From positions 1,009,001 to 1,073,000 of the forward strand of contig JALPQD010000388.1 of assembly GCA_023101885.1 (NCBI GenBank): DNA of 64,000 nt, written 5' to 3'. The position numbers were made by a program, and so were the translations under genes. The DNA comes from Typhlomys cinereus. Taxonomy: Eukaryota > Chordata > Mammalia > Rodentia > Platacanthomyidae. This document shows, one piece after another, positions 34,455 to 43,930 of this stretch. The notes under the pieces are model-generated. The model worked only from the letters and a program-made list of their open reading frames with translations. It was not told the origin of the DNA and ran no database searches. Each line of letters opens with the position of its first letter. Position 1 is the first letter of the stretch.

Positions 34455-34545
34455 ATAGAGATTTCTTTCTCTCTCTCTCTCTCTCTCTCCTCTTTCTGTC
34501 TCTCTCTATCTCTCTCATACACACACACTAATTAAATAAAGTTAA
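34455..34545 (+). repeat. (CT)n/(CA)n tract with A-rich tail
   Basis: A (CT)12 run (about 34467-34490), CTCT-rich sequence, (AC)5 and AATTAAATAAAG. This is probably the tail of a decayed SINE, as seen near 60840-60910. Confidence 0.7.
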
Positions 34546-34952
34546 AAAAACTGAATAGCAACAAAACTTCAAACATGTCTATGAATTTAAGAAACATTTC
34601 AATACTAAAATTATTTTGCCTTTAATTATTTAATATTTATTAATTAATTATTTAAAAGCATGAGTAAATGTTTGCTATTCAGCAATGAAAGCACAAAGAA
34701 AAACAAATATTCCAAGTCTGTTGCCTATAAAGTTCTGTTCAAAATATCATCTATATGCATTCTATTTGTGTTTTTCTTCATAACTTATGTCCAGAAAATC
34801 ATTAATCAGTTCAAGTGCTATCAACATATAAACATGCTATTTTGCAAAAGAATATAAAATGTTGCCAGGATAGGTATCTCTTACATACCAATCTAGACTC
34901 TACTACCACCCACACTATAGCCAGCAGAAGTATGGACTGTTTTCAGTGGGAT

Positions 34953-35267
34953 TGTTAAGGAGTTGCTTTTCCTTAGGGTTCTTATATTCCAGAGTCAAAG
35001 ACTGAACCAGAATACATTGAGAGGTACAAACAAGTGCTTTATCACAAATGACAGAAGAGGGCAGAAACGCATCTTGGTCCAAGAGACCCAAGGCAAAACC
35101 AATAGTCCTGAGGTGGGAGAGCATTAGAGCAGAGGAGATAGCTTGAAATCAGAGAGAACAGGGAGAGAGCCGCCATGTGTACATTGCTAGGAGAAAACAG
35201 AGCTGCCATTACTACAACCGCATGAGTAGAGAATCAGAAGGAAACAGTGATGGGTAGAACCACAATC

Positions 35268-35316
<49 letters not shown>

Positions 35317-35870
35317 TTCAACTGTGTGTATGTGCGCGCGCGTGTCTGTGTGTGTGTGTATGTGTGTGTAGAACCACGGACGAATTCGCGAACCACCATG
35401 GACGCCTCCACCTCCTTCTGCCCCGGGATTCACAGGCTCCGCCCTACCAGGACCAGAAGCGCAGGCCGCCCCCACTTCTGCCTGGCGTCTATACGTGGGA
35501 TCTGGGATCCGAACTCGGGACCTTCCGCCTGCAAGACGGAGGCTTAACCCCTGAGCCACCTCTCCAGCCCCTGAACCACAATCTTTTATACCCCTTGCAT
35601 TGCTAATGAGTGTCCCAGGAGTTACTGGGAAAGTGAGGTGAAGACTGAAGGGGTTGGTGGCGTGGTTCCCACAGCACTGAGGTATTCCTAACTGCTAGCT
35701 GTTTAATAGAAATTGAACTCCTCCTTGGGAACTTGGAAAGAGATCCTCCTATGTCCTGAAAGACTGGAAGCAGGTTTAGTGAAGGGAATCCTTGGTCCCT
35801 GATATCTACAAAGTTGTCTGGGAAGTTATATGCATGTAAGACCTTCTGAGTACCTAGCCTGTTAACTTCA
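34953..35870 (-). mobile_element. Probable LTR, minus strand, split by a SINE
   Basis: Its left edge shares GGGTTCTTA(T/C)(A/G)TTCCAGAGT and AAAGACTGAA with the solo LTR at 23092-23582, so the family ends are related. On the minus strand a TATAAAAGATTG box is formed at 35576-35590 outside the SINE. A young SINE (35272-35572) splits it. The right boundary is uncertain and no internal retroviral genes were seen. Confidence 0.5.
35272..35572 (-). mobile_element. Young B2-head SINE, copy 4 (in an LTR)
   Basis: Minus-strand copy with GGGGCTGGAGAGGTGGCTCA at its head (about 35571 backwards). Box B is GTTCGGATCC (about 35506-35515), and it keeps an undecayed CpG-rich body and a long perfect (TAA)n tail (35272-35314 on plus as TTA repeats). 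A 15-bp TSD (GAACCACAATCTTTT at 35257-35271 and 35573-35587) bounds it. The clean tail and CpGs make it one of the youngest insertions here. Confidence 0.92.
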
Positions 35871-37190
35871 TGGATTCCTCAACTTGAAGAAGGAGTGGGG
35901 CTTAGCTAGGGAAGGGCGAAGGTAGGCCTCATGGAGCATTAACGCCTTAGTCAAGTAACACCTCACACTAGTCAGCCTAGGTTTCTCTAGAGTTAGATTA
36001 AGCAGTACCTCTTCTCCAAAATCATGTTTTATTGACTCAGAGGTTGTTGATTGAGGTGCTTCCTAAATAGAATGTAACAATCGCCTTAGGATTTTTGTCT
36101 AATTATATGATCACTGAGAAATTAGAGTAGCTGCATGAAGTGCCAGGATCCTGAAAGGCTCCTTTCTGTTCCTCAGTCAAGGGGCCAATTACAATGTGAT
36201 CAGTTCAGAACAATGCTGTTTTGAGGACCACTGATTCCTTCTTACGCCAACAAGCTGGTGTGTTAGAGAAGAGAACTTGCCTCCTGTCTGATCAGTCAGC
36301 TGCTCCTTGAAAAGCTGGTCATGAAGAACAAAGCTAATAAGGTCACTGTTCATATAGTCTAGCTTTTAAACCCCTCTTGCTTTGAAAAGAAAAAGAAATG
36401 AATTAGGTATGAGTGCTCTTAATCCAGACCATCACCCTCGATAAGAGTTACTTGAGGGGCATCATGAGGGATAGAGGTATCACTCAACCAGCATGAAACT
36501 CACAGGTCTTAGCAACACTGTGCATGCACTTCTGACACTTTCCCTTAGCACCTTCATTATATGTTTCTATGAACCTTGCATCTCAAGGGCTGCCTCAATG
36601 TGTTTTCTGGCGCCTCTTGGCAATTTATCTTCCCTTATTTCCCCAGCATAACTAAGCTCTAGCCAAGTCACACTTCTAAAAAAAAAAAGCTGAGAATATG
36701 TGACTTTATAATGCTGGTAGGCCTTTCTTCTTAATAAGAGGAGACATTACATACCTAGATTTTTCTAATCAGATATTAAAAACATGCTTTTAAATATTAC
36801 ATGGCCATCTAAAGGCTAATTCAGATGCCAGCAATTTCAAGTTGATCAGAAGTAAATAAACATTTTGAATACTTTGTGAAAATTAGCACCTCTCAGATTA
36901 GCACCTCTGAGAAAGTGGTTCATTGTAGGAATTTTGTTATATAATAAAGGTTTAAAAAGCTGATAAGTTAAGCTCAATAAGGTGAGTTAGAAAAAAAGAC
37001 AATTTTGAAACAGGGTTCACTAAAGTCAAAATAACCCCTAACGCTGGGTATTCATTTGCTTTTCTGAATCAAGTTCCTGCTGAGAAATGTTCAATAGCCT
37101 AATGAAACATGCTTCTATTCTAATAAAATTCCTGAATTGTTGCCAATTCCCTGCCGGACCAGAGTGGTGGGGGAAGGGGACAGGGTCTCG
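35871..37190. other. Unassigned sequence
   Basis: About 1.3 kb without recognisable gene or repeat ends. A short block at 37146-37190 is G-rich next to the L1-E junction. Confidence 0.5.
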
Positions 37191-37194
37191 TGGG

Positions 37195-38373
37195 TTTTCT
37201 CTTGATTTTGGTGAATTTAGCTAGAGGTGTATCAATCTTATTGATTTTTTCAAAGAACCAGATTTTTGACTAGTTGACTCTCTATATCATTTTCTTTATC
37301 TCAATTTCAGATATTTCTCCCCCGATTTTGCTAATCTCCTCTCTTCTACTACTCATGGGATTGGACTGCGCTTGTTTCTCTAAAACTTTCAGCTGCATTG
37401 TTAAATTATTTATTTGTGATGTTTCCATTTTTTTGATGTTGGCATTAAAAGCTATAAACTTACCTCTTAAGACAGATTTCATCGTGTCCCAGAGATTTTC
37501 ATGTTTTATTTTCATTATTATTCTCTTCTAGGAAATCTTGAATTTCCTATATGATTTCTTCCTGAACCCAATTCTCATTCAGCATCATAGTGTTTAGTTT
37601 CCAAGAGTTAGTGTATTTTCTGCTGTTTGTTGTGTTGCAGATGTCAAGTTTTAGACCACGGTGGTCTGATAGAGTACAGGCTAGAATTTCAACTTTCCTG
37701 TACATGTAGAGATTCGTTTTGTGATCCGATATGTGGTCTATTTTGGAGAAAATTACATGTGCTGCTGAGAAAAATGTGTGTTCTTTGGTGTGTGGATGGA
37801 AAGCTTGATAGAGATCTGTAAGGTCCATTTCAGTAAGGGATTGATTAAGTTCCAATATGTCTCTGTTAAGTTTTTAACCTATTGATCTATCCCATGTTGA
37901 GAGAGTGGTACTGAATTCCCCAAGAATTATCATTTGGTGGTTGATTTCTTGCTTTAAACACTGTAGCATTTGCTTAACGAATGTGGAGGAATCCATATTA
38001 GTGTATATATGTTCAGTATTGTGAAGTCTTCCTGGTGAATTGTACCTGTGACTAAAATGTAGTATCCTTCTGTGTATCTTATGATTTTTTTTTGGTTTGA
38101 AATCTACTTTTTCAGATAGCATAATAGGTAACCCTGCTTGTTTCCTGGTTCCATCAGCTTGCAGAATTTTTGACTAACCTTTCACTTTTAGAATGTGCCT
38201 ATCTTTTGTGGTGAGATGTGTTTCCTGAAGTGAGCAGATCGATGGGTTGTGATTTCTAATCCAAGTTGGTTGTGATTTCTAATCCAAGTTTGTAATCTAT
38301 GTCTTTTGATTGGTGAGTTAATTCCATTGACATTTAGTATTATGATGGAGCCATTACTTTTAATTCCTGGCAT
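37195..38373 (-). pseudogene. L1-E ORF2 N-terminal part (endonuclease)
   Basis: It begins at the ATG at 38373 (MPGIKSNGS), followed by LNVNGINSPIKRHRLQTWI. The C-terminal endonuclease motif SDHRGL (about 37640-37660) is preserved, unlike in L1-C. Stops and frame changes occur at about 38188, 38120 and 37860. A 23-bp tandem duplication (TTGTGATTTCTAATCCAAGT repeated, about 38246-38291) disrupts the region after the first 30 codons. It is truncated before the reverse transcriptase. Confidence 0.8.
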
Positions 38374-38436
38374 TTTTTATGTTTATTGGCTTTCATAAGT
38401 ATATTTATTATTTGTCCTTTAGGTTTTGGTGGTATA

Positions 38437-39491
38437 ATACTTCCCTCTGTCCTCCTGGATATGCTTGTTCTTTTCATCAAGCTTGAGTATCTTTTCTAGC
38501 ATTTTTTGAAAGCCTGGTTTGGTAGATATGTAAGCCTTTAAGTTGTCTTGTGCTGGAAAATTTTTCTTTCTCCCTCAATCACGACTGATAATTTTTCTGG
38601 GTATATCAGCCTGCATTGATATTTTTGCTCATTCAATACTTGAAGTATGTCTCTCCAAGCTCTTCTTACGTTTACTGTTTCCACTGAAAAATCTTTGGTT
38701 ATTTCAATAAGTTTACCTTTAAAAGTGACTTTCTTTTTCTCTTGAAGCTCTCAGAACCTTTGCTTTGTCTTGAATCTGGAATATTTTGACTATTATGTGC
38801 CCTGGTGAGTTTCTATTTTGGTCATATCTGTTTGGGGTGTGGAATGCCTCTTGTATTTGGATGGACCCCTTTTTCTTTAGATGAGGAAAGTTTTCCTTTA
38901 TGATAATTTGAAAAATTTCCTCAGGTGTGGTATTTTGGAATTCTTGTTCTGGTATTCCATGAATGCACATGTTAGGCTTCTTCATGGCATCCCATAACTC
39001 CTGAATATTCCTCTCAAGTATCTTTTTGGCTTTAACAACCCTGTTCTACTGAGCTGTTTATTTCTTCCACTTTGTCTTCAACATCTGATATTCTATTTTC
39101 TGCTTCCTTAGTTCTGCTGATAAGACTCTCTGTTGAGTTCCAGGTTGAAGACAACTTGTCTTTTAGTTCAATTTTAAACTCTGAGATTATTTTAACTGCT
39201 CTATGCCTATTTTCTTTCTTCAACTGTTTTTCTTATCTCTTCCAAGTGTGTGTTGTGTTCCTGTTCAAAGTGGTTGATGCAGTTATTTATCTCCTCCTCT
39301 ATTTCCTGTTTCATAGTATTGATCAAGGTAAAGATCAGGCTTTGAAAATCATTATCATGGTTATGGCTTTCTTGGCTATTTTCTATGAGTTTGTTCTGGT
39401 TGGATTCTATCATTATGAAGTTAATTCTTTTGGTGGGAGATTTGTTGTCTTGATTTTTGTTTCTCATGGATTTGCCCTGTGACCTAGGCAT
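38437..39491 (-). pseudogene. L1-E ORF1, broken
   Basis: It starts at the ATG at 39491 (MPRSQGKSMRNK). The N-terminal 94 codons are open (39207-39491) with Glu/Asn/Gln-rich coiled-coil character. The frame then changes near 39207, 39032 and 38719. The basic C-terminal part (about 38640-38985) is recognisable. This is the best preserved ORF1 start in the window and supports the start choices for L1-C and L1-D. Confidence 0.8.
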
Positions 39492-40225
39492 TGCTGTTTT
39501 ATCTCTTAAGACCTTCTTTCAGTTTCCATGTATTTTTGGCTGAACTGAATTAGTTGGTATTACTACTCTTGAGCAGTTATTATTAGTGTTTGCCTTGGAG
39601 TTGGGTATGCTAGTCTGGAACTGGTGTTATTTCCTAGATAAGGCTATTAGACTTATAGTACATCAATTAAGTCAAGTTTAATAGACAGTAAGTGAAGATT
39701 AATATGTGAGTGCACTTTTTCAGTTAAGTACTTTGATAATATGTGAGGGTGAATGGTATAGTCTCTGAAGTTGTATGGGTTTTGGGGTGGTTGTATAGAA
39801 AAGTTAAACTACAGTGACTAATAACTGGAAGGAACAAGATGGTAAAAAGTGTTTACTCATCTTTGAGATGGATGTGAAGAATGTCTCCCATGTGATAGGA
39901 TGATTTTAGAGGACTTCAGTTTTATGGCGTTTGTCCCTAAGAGCTTTGCTTGGGTTTTCTTCGGACTCTGTTGAGTTTGGAGGGGGAGGGGGTCCTCCCT
40001 GGATAGCATCCTGGTGGAAAGGGCCATGTGAGTTGTCGCACAGATCACCTGAGGCCTGGGGCGTGGCCTAGACGCCTTCCCCAGCAGAAGAGCTGGCTGG
40101 CTGCAGCTCCGGCTGGCTGGTGGGACAAGCTGGAAGGAGTGGTGACTGGGGGCTGGGGTGTGGTCTAGGGGACCTTACCAGAGGGGTGGCAGGTCCTGAG
40201 TGGATAGAGTCCCAGGCAGAAAGCT
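39492..40225 (-). promoter_or_regulatory. L1-E 5'UTR
   Basis: About 730 bases upstream of ORF1. The ORF1-proximal part is AT-rich and the distal 270 bases (39960-40225) are G-rich on the plus strand. The phrase GCTTGGGTTTTCTTCGGACTCT (about 39950-39971) corresponds to the reverse complement of 13530-13550 in L1-C. The distal part does not show the 148-bp monomers of L1-C, suggesting another promoter type. Confidence 0.6.
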
Positions 40226-40312
40226 AGCTATTTTTATTTATGTATTTTTATTTGAGAGAGAGAGAATGGTACATGAATGGATCACATAGAGTGTTGCAGT
40301 TCTCCTACATGG

Positions 40313-40750
40313 CTGCTGATAAATGACCATCCAAGAGCTTAAGGGAACAAGGGGTTTATTTTATGTTATAACTATCCAGTTACAGTTCTCAGTCCAGGTT
40401 GACAAGAGAGCATCCACCAACACCAGGGTCAAGGGAACTGGCCACACCATCACCACATAATGGCTGAGGGATGGACAACCCTTACTTGCCAGGCCAAGTG
40501 TACAGAAGGATGCCAACTTCCTCAACCAGCTCTCAGTATTTTAGTCACCTGTTCAAGGTCTAGTCCCACCCACCATGGACTGGGCCTTCCCCATCAGCTA
40601 GACAATCTCTTGCAGGTTTGCCCTGGGCTTAACTCAACCATTAATTCTCTACAAATGTGCTGGGAGTTCAAACCCTCAACTATCAAGTTGACACCTGTGC
40701 CTAACTATGACACTCCACTCCTTGTCAACTTGACACAAAAATATAGCCAC
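40313..40750 (+). repeat. Unclassified interspersed repeat, copy 1
   Basis: About 430 bases highly similar to 54238-54655. Shared blocks include CTTAAGGGAACAAGGGGTTT, AACTGGCCACACCATCACCA, CAGCTAGACAATCTCTTGCA and CAAGTTGACACCTGTGCCTA. It resembles rodent repeats ending in a TCAAGTTGACAC phrase, but I cannot name the family. No TSD is evident. Confidence 0.8.
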
Positions 40751-40999
40751 TTTTAAACTGCAACATAGACCAACTTTTGGAATTCAGGTAACTTTTTCCA
40801 TCATATGGACCTGTGGCAATCAAATGATAGACTCAGTTCATTAAGTTCGGAATAAAGATTTTATTCACTGAGTTATTTTACTGAGCTTTTGTAGCAACCT
40901 ATTTAATGTAAAATAATGGTACAAAACTCATAGCAAGGAAGCTACCATGGCAAGACTTTGTAAGACTTTTTAGTGACCAAGAATATCAAGATCCCTGGC

Positions 41000-41262
41000 T
41001 GTAAGAGTCTTGGGAGCCCATGGAGACCCTTGGGGGTGGGGATAAGCTGGTGCGAAGTCAACAACACAGACTCCAGAAGTCAGGCGAGTGGCAACAGCAG
41101 GCTCTTAGGCTGGCTCGTTTATTACAAGTATGGGGCAGTCTATATACCCCACCCAACATCCCATAAGTCATCCCTGAGTGGCATGCTCCCCAGGTGGAGG
41201 CATTGTAAGTAATGGTTGATCAGAGACCTTAATTCAGACCTGCCTGGTCCGTTCCTCCTACA
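41000..41262 (-). mobile_element. ERV-2 3' LTR, internally deleted
   Basis: It matches 42860-43262 at both ends but is 263 bp against 403. About 140 bp is missing between CATAAGTC and ATCCCTGA (near 41167), where the other LTR has a GC-rich block with a TGACGTCA-like site (about 43090). The TATA-like TATATAC and an AATAAA on the minus strand (about 41118-41123) remain. Confidence 0.88.
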
Positions 41263-41335
41263 TATCCATCCTTTTTATTTATTTTGACAGCCAGCGGGAG
41301 CCAGAGTTCTTTGCTCTGACCTTGTTGACCCCGCC

Positions 41336-41640
41336 TCAGAGGGCATCCAGCATTACGGACCATGCCTGTCTTAGGTTGTCCTCTTTTGCAGGATCTGACC
41401 CGTCATTGGCTACTGGCCCTCGAAGGACCTCGCCTCTGGAAGGCATGTCAGGATATGTGGATAGTAGACTGGACCAAGGCCTCACAAATCTCTGCAATCC
41501 AAACTCAAAGCATGTCCCTAGGGGTGCCATGGCTTGGGTGTTCAAAGGCTATAAGCGTCTGTAGTGTGGCCTTATTGATGGAGCGTTGCTGAGAGATGTG
41601 CTGAAGGAAACACTTAAGCAATGTAATTAAGTTAGAATTC
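41336..41640 (-). pseudogene. ERV-2 env C-terminal remnant
   Basis: The block at 41578-41640 is the reverse complement of the ERV-1 membrane-anchor end (CTTAAGTGTTTCCTTCAGCA). Downstream a frame of 69 codons (41545-41336) runs to a stop before the 3' LTR. The upstream hydrophobic part is damaged and frame-shifted. It is fused by deletion to the gag-side sequence. Confidence 0.55.
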
Positions 41641-41967
41641 ATTAAAAATTAAAGTCAAGTGAGAAAACAATGAAAGAAAACTTACAATCTAATAGAAAAA
41701 CAATTGTGATTGATATAGACCATAAGTAGCTAAGGCCTTAGATGTTATCGAAAAATTAAGTATGCATACATGTATTTAAAAATGGCATGCCAAAAAAAAA
41801 TCAGAGTGCAAAAGAAAGAAAAAAATTAAAGTGGCCACAGATTTTTTTATGAATCTGATTCCCAGAAAGGCTTCACAATCTCCGTTGCCGGTTTTACATC
41901 TCAAGCTGGCACCCGTATTGGCAAAGTGGAGTCCTGAGGGAAGACACAAGCATTTCCTCCACCCGGG

Positions 41968-42252
41968 TTAATAAGGGAGTAGGTCCCTGTCATAGCGAGC
42001 CCAATGGAATCCCTTGTTACATTGTGGCAGCAGACCGGTACTGGGGCAGTCCCTCTGGAGGTGACCTGTCTTACCACAGCCCCAGCAAGTGTGGTCCGCG
42101 TGGCATGCTAGAGCCCTGACGTGCCCCCCTCCTTTCTCACTCTCCATGGGCTGGGAAGCATGAGTGTGCACCTCTGCCGCTGCAGCGGCTGCCTGGGCTC
42201 TAAAACTCTGCATCCTCAGGCTGCGCACAGCGGGTGAAAGCGCGAGCACCAA
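41968..42252 (-). pseudogene. ERV-2 gag nucleocapsid remnant (CCHC zinc knuckle)
   Basis: A 94-codon frame contains CWGCGKTGHLQRDC, a textbook CX2CX4HX4C knuckle used by retroviral nucleocapsid to bind genomic RNA. A second, degraded knuckle follows, with its leading and final Cys lost (QCNKGFHWARYD). Ala-rich sequence precedes it. The frame is cut from its matrix and capsid parts by deletion. Confidence 0.8.
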
Positions 42253-42485
42253 GAGGGAAAGATAGGCGCTGTGCTCTGGAGCCTCCTGGCCCGCAGCTTC
42301 TGCGGGCTTCTTTGAGAGGCGGTGAGCGGTGGAAAGTTGATATCAGGCTCCCAAACTGTGGGCTCCTTACAGTGTGAGGGGAGGTTGCCCATTTTACTAA
42401 GGACCAGAGACATGACTAGAGAGGAACAGACGAGACAAGCAATGTATCTGCCCCAAATGTCTTGTGCTTGGTGGGGAACTTCCAT
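42216..42485 (-). pseudogene. Possible ERV-2 gag N-terminal remnant
   Basis: An 89-codon frame between the leader and the nucleocapsid remnant. Position suggests matrix sequence, and the inner MGNLPSHCK could be a myristoylation-type start, but similarity is not strong enough for a firm call. It overlaps the nucleocapsid frame in another register, consistent with a frameshift or deletion join. Confidence 0.35.
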
Positions 42486-42727
42486 GGTTGGTTAGGCCAC
42501 GGCCTTGTGCCCACACATTGTCTCCGGAGGAAGAGGGTCCATCAGGAGACCACTCCTGGGTTCTGTCTCCTGGGGGGTCAACCCTTATGTAGAGACTCCG
42601 GGTTAACCAGAACCAAAGTGTGTACCTTCCCTATCCGTGGACAGACAAACACAGAGAAAACAAAGAAGCCTTCGCGCTCACCTCTCATGAAGGTAAAAAA
42701 CATTAAACACAAAGGGTCCAGCTTACT

Positions 42728-42812
42728 GAACAACTGCCAAAAGGGGTGCAGTGCTCCTACACTGGTGCCAAACAACAGCCGAAAGGGGGCACAGTGCTCC
42801 TACACTGGTGCT
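42728..42812 (-). repeat. Two 42/43-bp direct repeats in the ERV-2 leader
   Basis: Both units contain CAGTGCTCCTACACTGGTGC and start (G/A)AACAAC. They lie between the primer site and gag, where packaging signals sit in retroviruses. A role is not shown. Confidence 0.85.
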
Positions 42813-42839
42813 GATAGGGGAAAAAGGCCCACTGTGGAA

Positions 42840-42857
42840 GTCCCTGTTCAGGTGTCA
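42840..42857 (-). promoter_or_regulatory. ERV-2 primer binding site, tRNA-Lys type
   Basis: On the minus strand the 18 bases starting two bases after the 5' LTR read TGACACCTGAACAGGGAC. They match the Lys-3 primer site family, with three mismatches in the first eight positions to the standard TGGCGCCCGAACAGGGAC. Two of the three are G-to-A and one C-to-T, as expected from decay of CpGs. Confidence 0.85.
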
Positions 42858-42859
42858 GA

Positions 42860-43262
42860 TGTAACAGTCTCGAGGGCCCACGGAGACCCTTGGGGGCCGG
42901 GATAAGCTGGCATGAAGTCAGCTACACAGACTCCAGGAATCAGGCGAGTGGCAACAGCAGGCTCTCAAGCTTGCAGGCTAGCTCGTTTATTACAAGTATG
43001 GGGCAGCCTATATATACCCCACCCAACATCCCATAAGTCCCAGCGCAAGGTTTGCTGAGTCATCCTGACCGGACTGGTCCTCTCAGCCAGGCAGCTTGAC
43101 GTCAGCACCAGGCGAGGCAGCAGTTGTAGCTTGGAGAAGTTTCATTCACTCATGCAGCACATACAGATCATCCCTGAATGGCAGGCTCCCCAGGTGGAGG
43201 TATTGTAAGTAATGGTTGATCAGAGACCTTAATACAGGCCTGCCTGCTCCCTTCCTCCTACA
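42860..43262 (-). mobile_element. ERV-2 5' LTR, complete
   Basis: 403 bp with TG...CA ends. On the minus strand it has a TATATATA box (about 43008-43017) and an AATAAA signal at about 42985-42990, giving a short R. The block missing from the 3' LTR (about 43040-43170) contains a TGACGTCA-like element (AGCTTGACGTCAGC), a CRE-type site often found in LTR enhancers. Confidence 0.88.
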
Positions 43263-43268
43263 CCTGGC

Positions 43269-43715
43269 CAACGATAAACTCCAGGAAAACATGCAACTCC
43301 TTGGAATTTCCTATGGGCACAGGACTTACAGAACAGCTATTAATGTGAACTGATGATCCTTGATCTTCTCTTCTGTAAAGCATTGCTTGCTTCATGTGAA
43401 TTCCTTTTCTGTGAAAGTTGTCTGCTTCACACAGATCACCAAATGCCTGACATTCCAGAATATAGTGTTTTGCCTTTATAACCTCAGGTGAAACAGACAT
43501 TAAATGTTTCATTCAACACCAACAGAGTGGAAACACCTTTCCCCTTTTTTAAAACTTATTTGGTGTCAGAGTTGTGAGTTCCTGAGTGGCCCCAACTCCA
43601 TAACACCTTCTTTTTTTAATGAAGTTGCCTCCCTCCCCCACAAATATTTGGATGCAGTTACATATTGAACACAAAATAAAATATATGGATGTTTTATGCC
43701 AAATTCTAAGGAGTA
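43269..43715. other. Unassigned flank right of ERV-2
   Basis: Holds an 84-codon minus-strand frame (43258-43512). Its 3' side continues at 40760-40993 across the provirus and ends with AATAAAATCTTTATTCC (minus strand, about 40850-40866). This is faintly like an old processed pseudogene or 3'UTR, with no parent recognised. Confidence 0.4.
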
Positions 43716-43930
43716 TCAGGCTTGGTGGCTAGGCATACAATCCCAGGCACTTAACAGGCTGAAGTGGGAGGATTTCAAGAACATGTCCATCTATGAAACT
43801 TAGTGACACTCTATCTTAAAATAAGAAGTGAAAAGAGCATGTATTATATAGTTGAAAGAGAATGTTTACTTAGTATGTGTGAGGTTAAATCCCTAGTTTT
43901 GGTGTAGTGGGGAAAAGAACAAATAAAGAT
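43716..43930 (+). mobile_element. B1 plus ID-like composite SINE (B4-like)
   Basis: GGCTTGGTGGCTAGGCATACAATCCCAGGCACTT is the B1/7SL-derived head (43724 on), with GGCTGAAGTGGGAGGATTTC following. A degraded ID-like unit (about 43835-43900) and an A-rich tail complete it. Such B1-ID dimers are a rodent hallmark. It is old, with no TSD visible. Confidence 0.7.

Larger units (their letters stand above)
37195..40225 (-). mobile_element. L1-E: LINE-1 5' half, missing its 3' half
   Basis: On the minus strand: 5'UTR (about 40225-39492), ORF1 (39491 to about 38437) and the first 390 codons or so of ORF2 (38373 to about 37195). Homology then stops abruptly after the endonuclease domain. There is no reverse transcriptase core, no 3'UTR and no A-tail. 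L1 insertions normally lose the 5' end, not the 3' end, so a later deletion or rearrangement is likely. No TSD was found. Confidence 0.82.
41000..43262 (-). mobile_element. ERV-2: internally deleted class II provirus
   Basis: Minus-strand provirus with both LTRs (TG...CA ends) and an exact 6-bp TSD (CCTGGC at 40994-40999 and 43263-43268). On the minus strand: 5' LTR (43262-42860), a Lys-type primer binding site, leader, gag fragments, an env tail and the 3' LTR (41262-41000). Total length is about 2.3 kb, far short of the usual 7-9 kb, so most of gag, all of pol and most of env are gone. The 6-bp duplication, Lys primer site and CCHC knuckle agree on a class II (ERVK/beta-like) origin. It cannot replicate. 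Confidence 0.9.

Noticed and set aside
43258..43512. An 84-codon minus-strand frame beside ERV-2, with a polyadenylation-like AATAAAATC on the far side of the provirus.
   Set aside because: No domain or parent gene recognised. It runs into the LTR end, so its C-terminal codons are viral.
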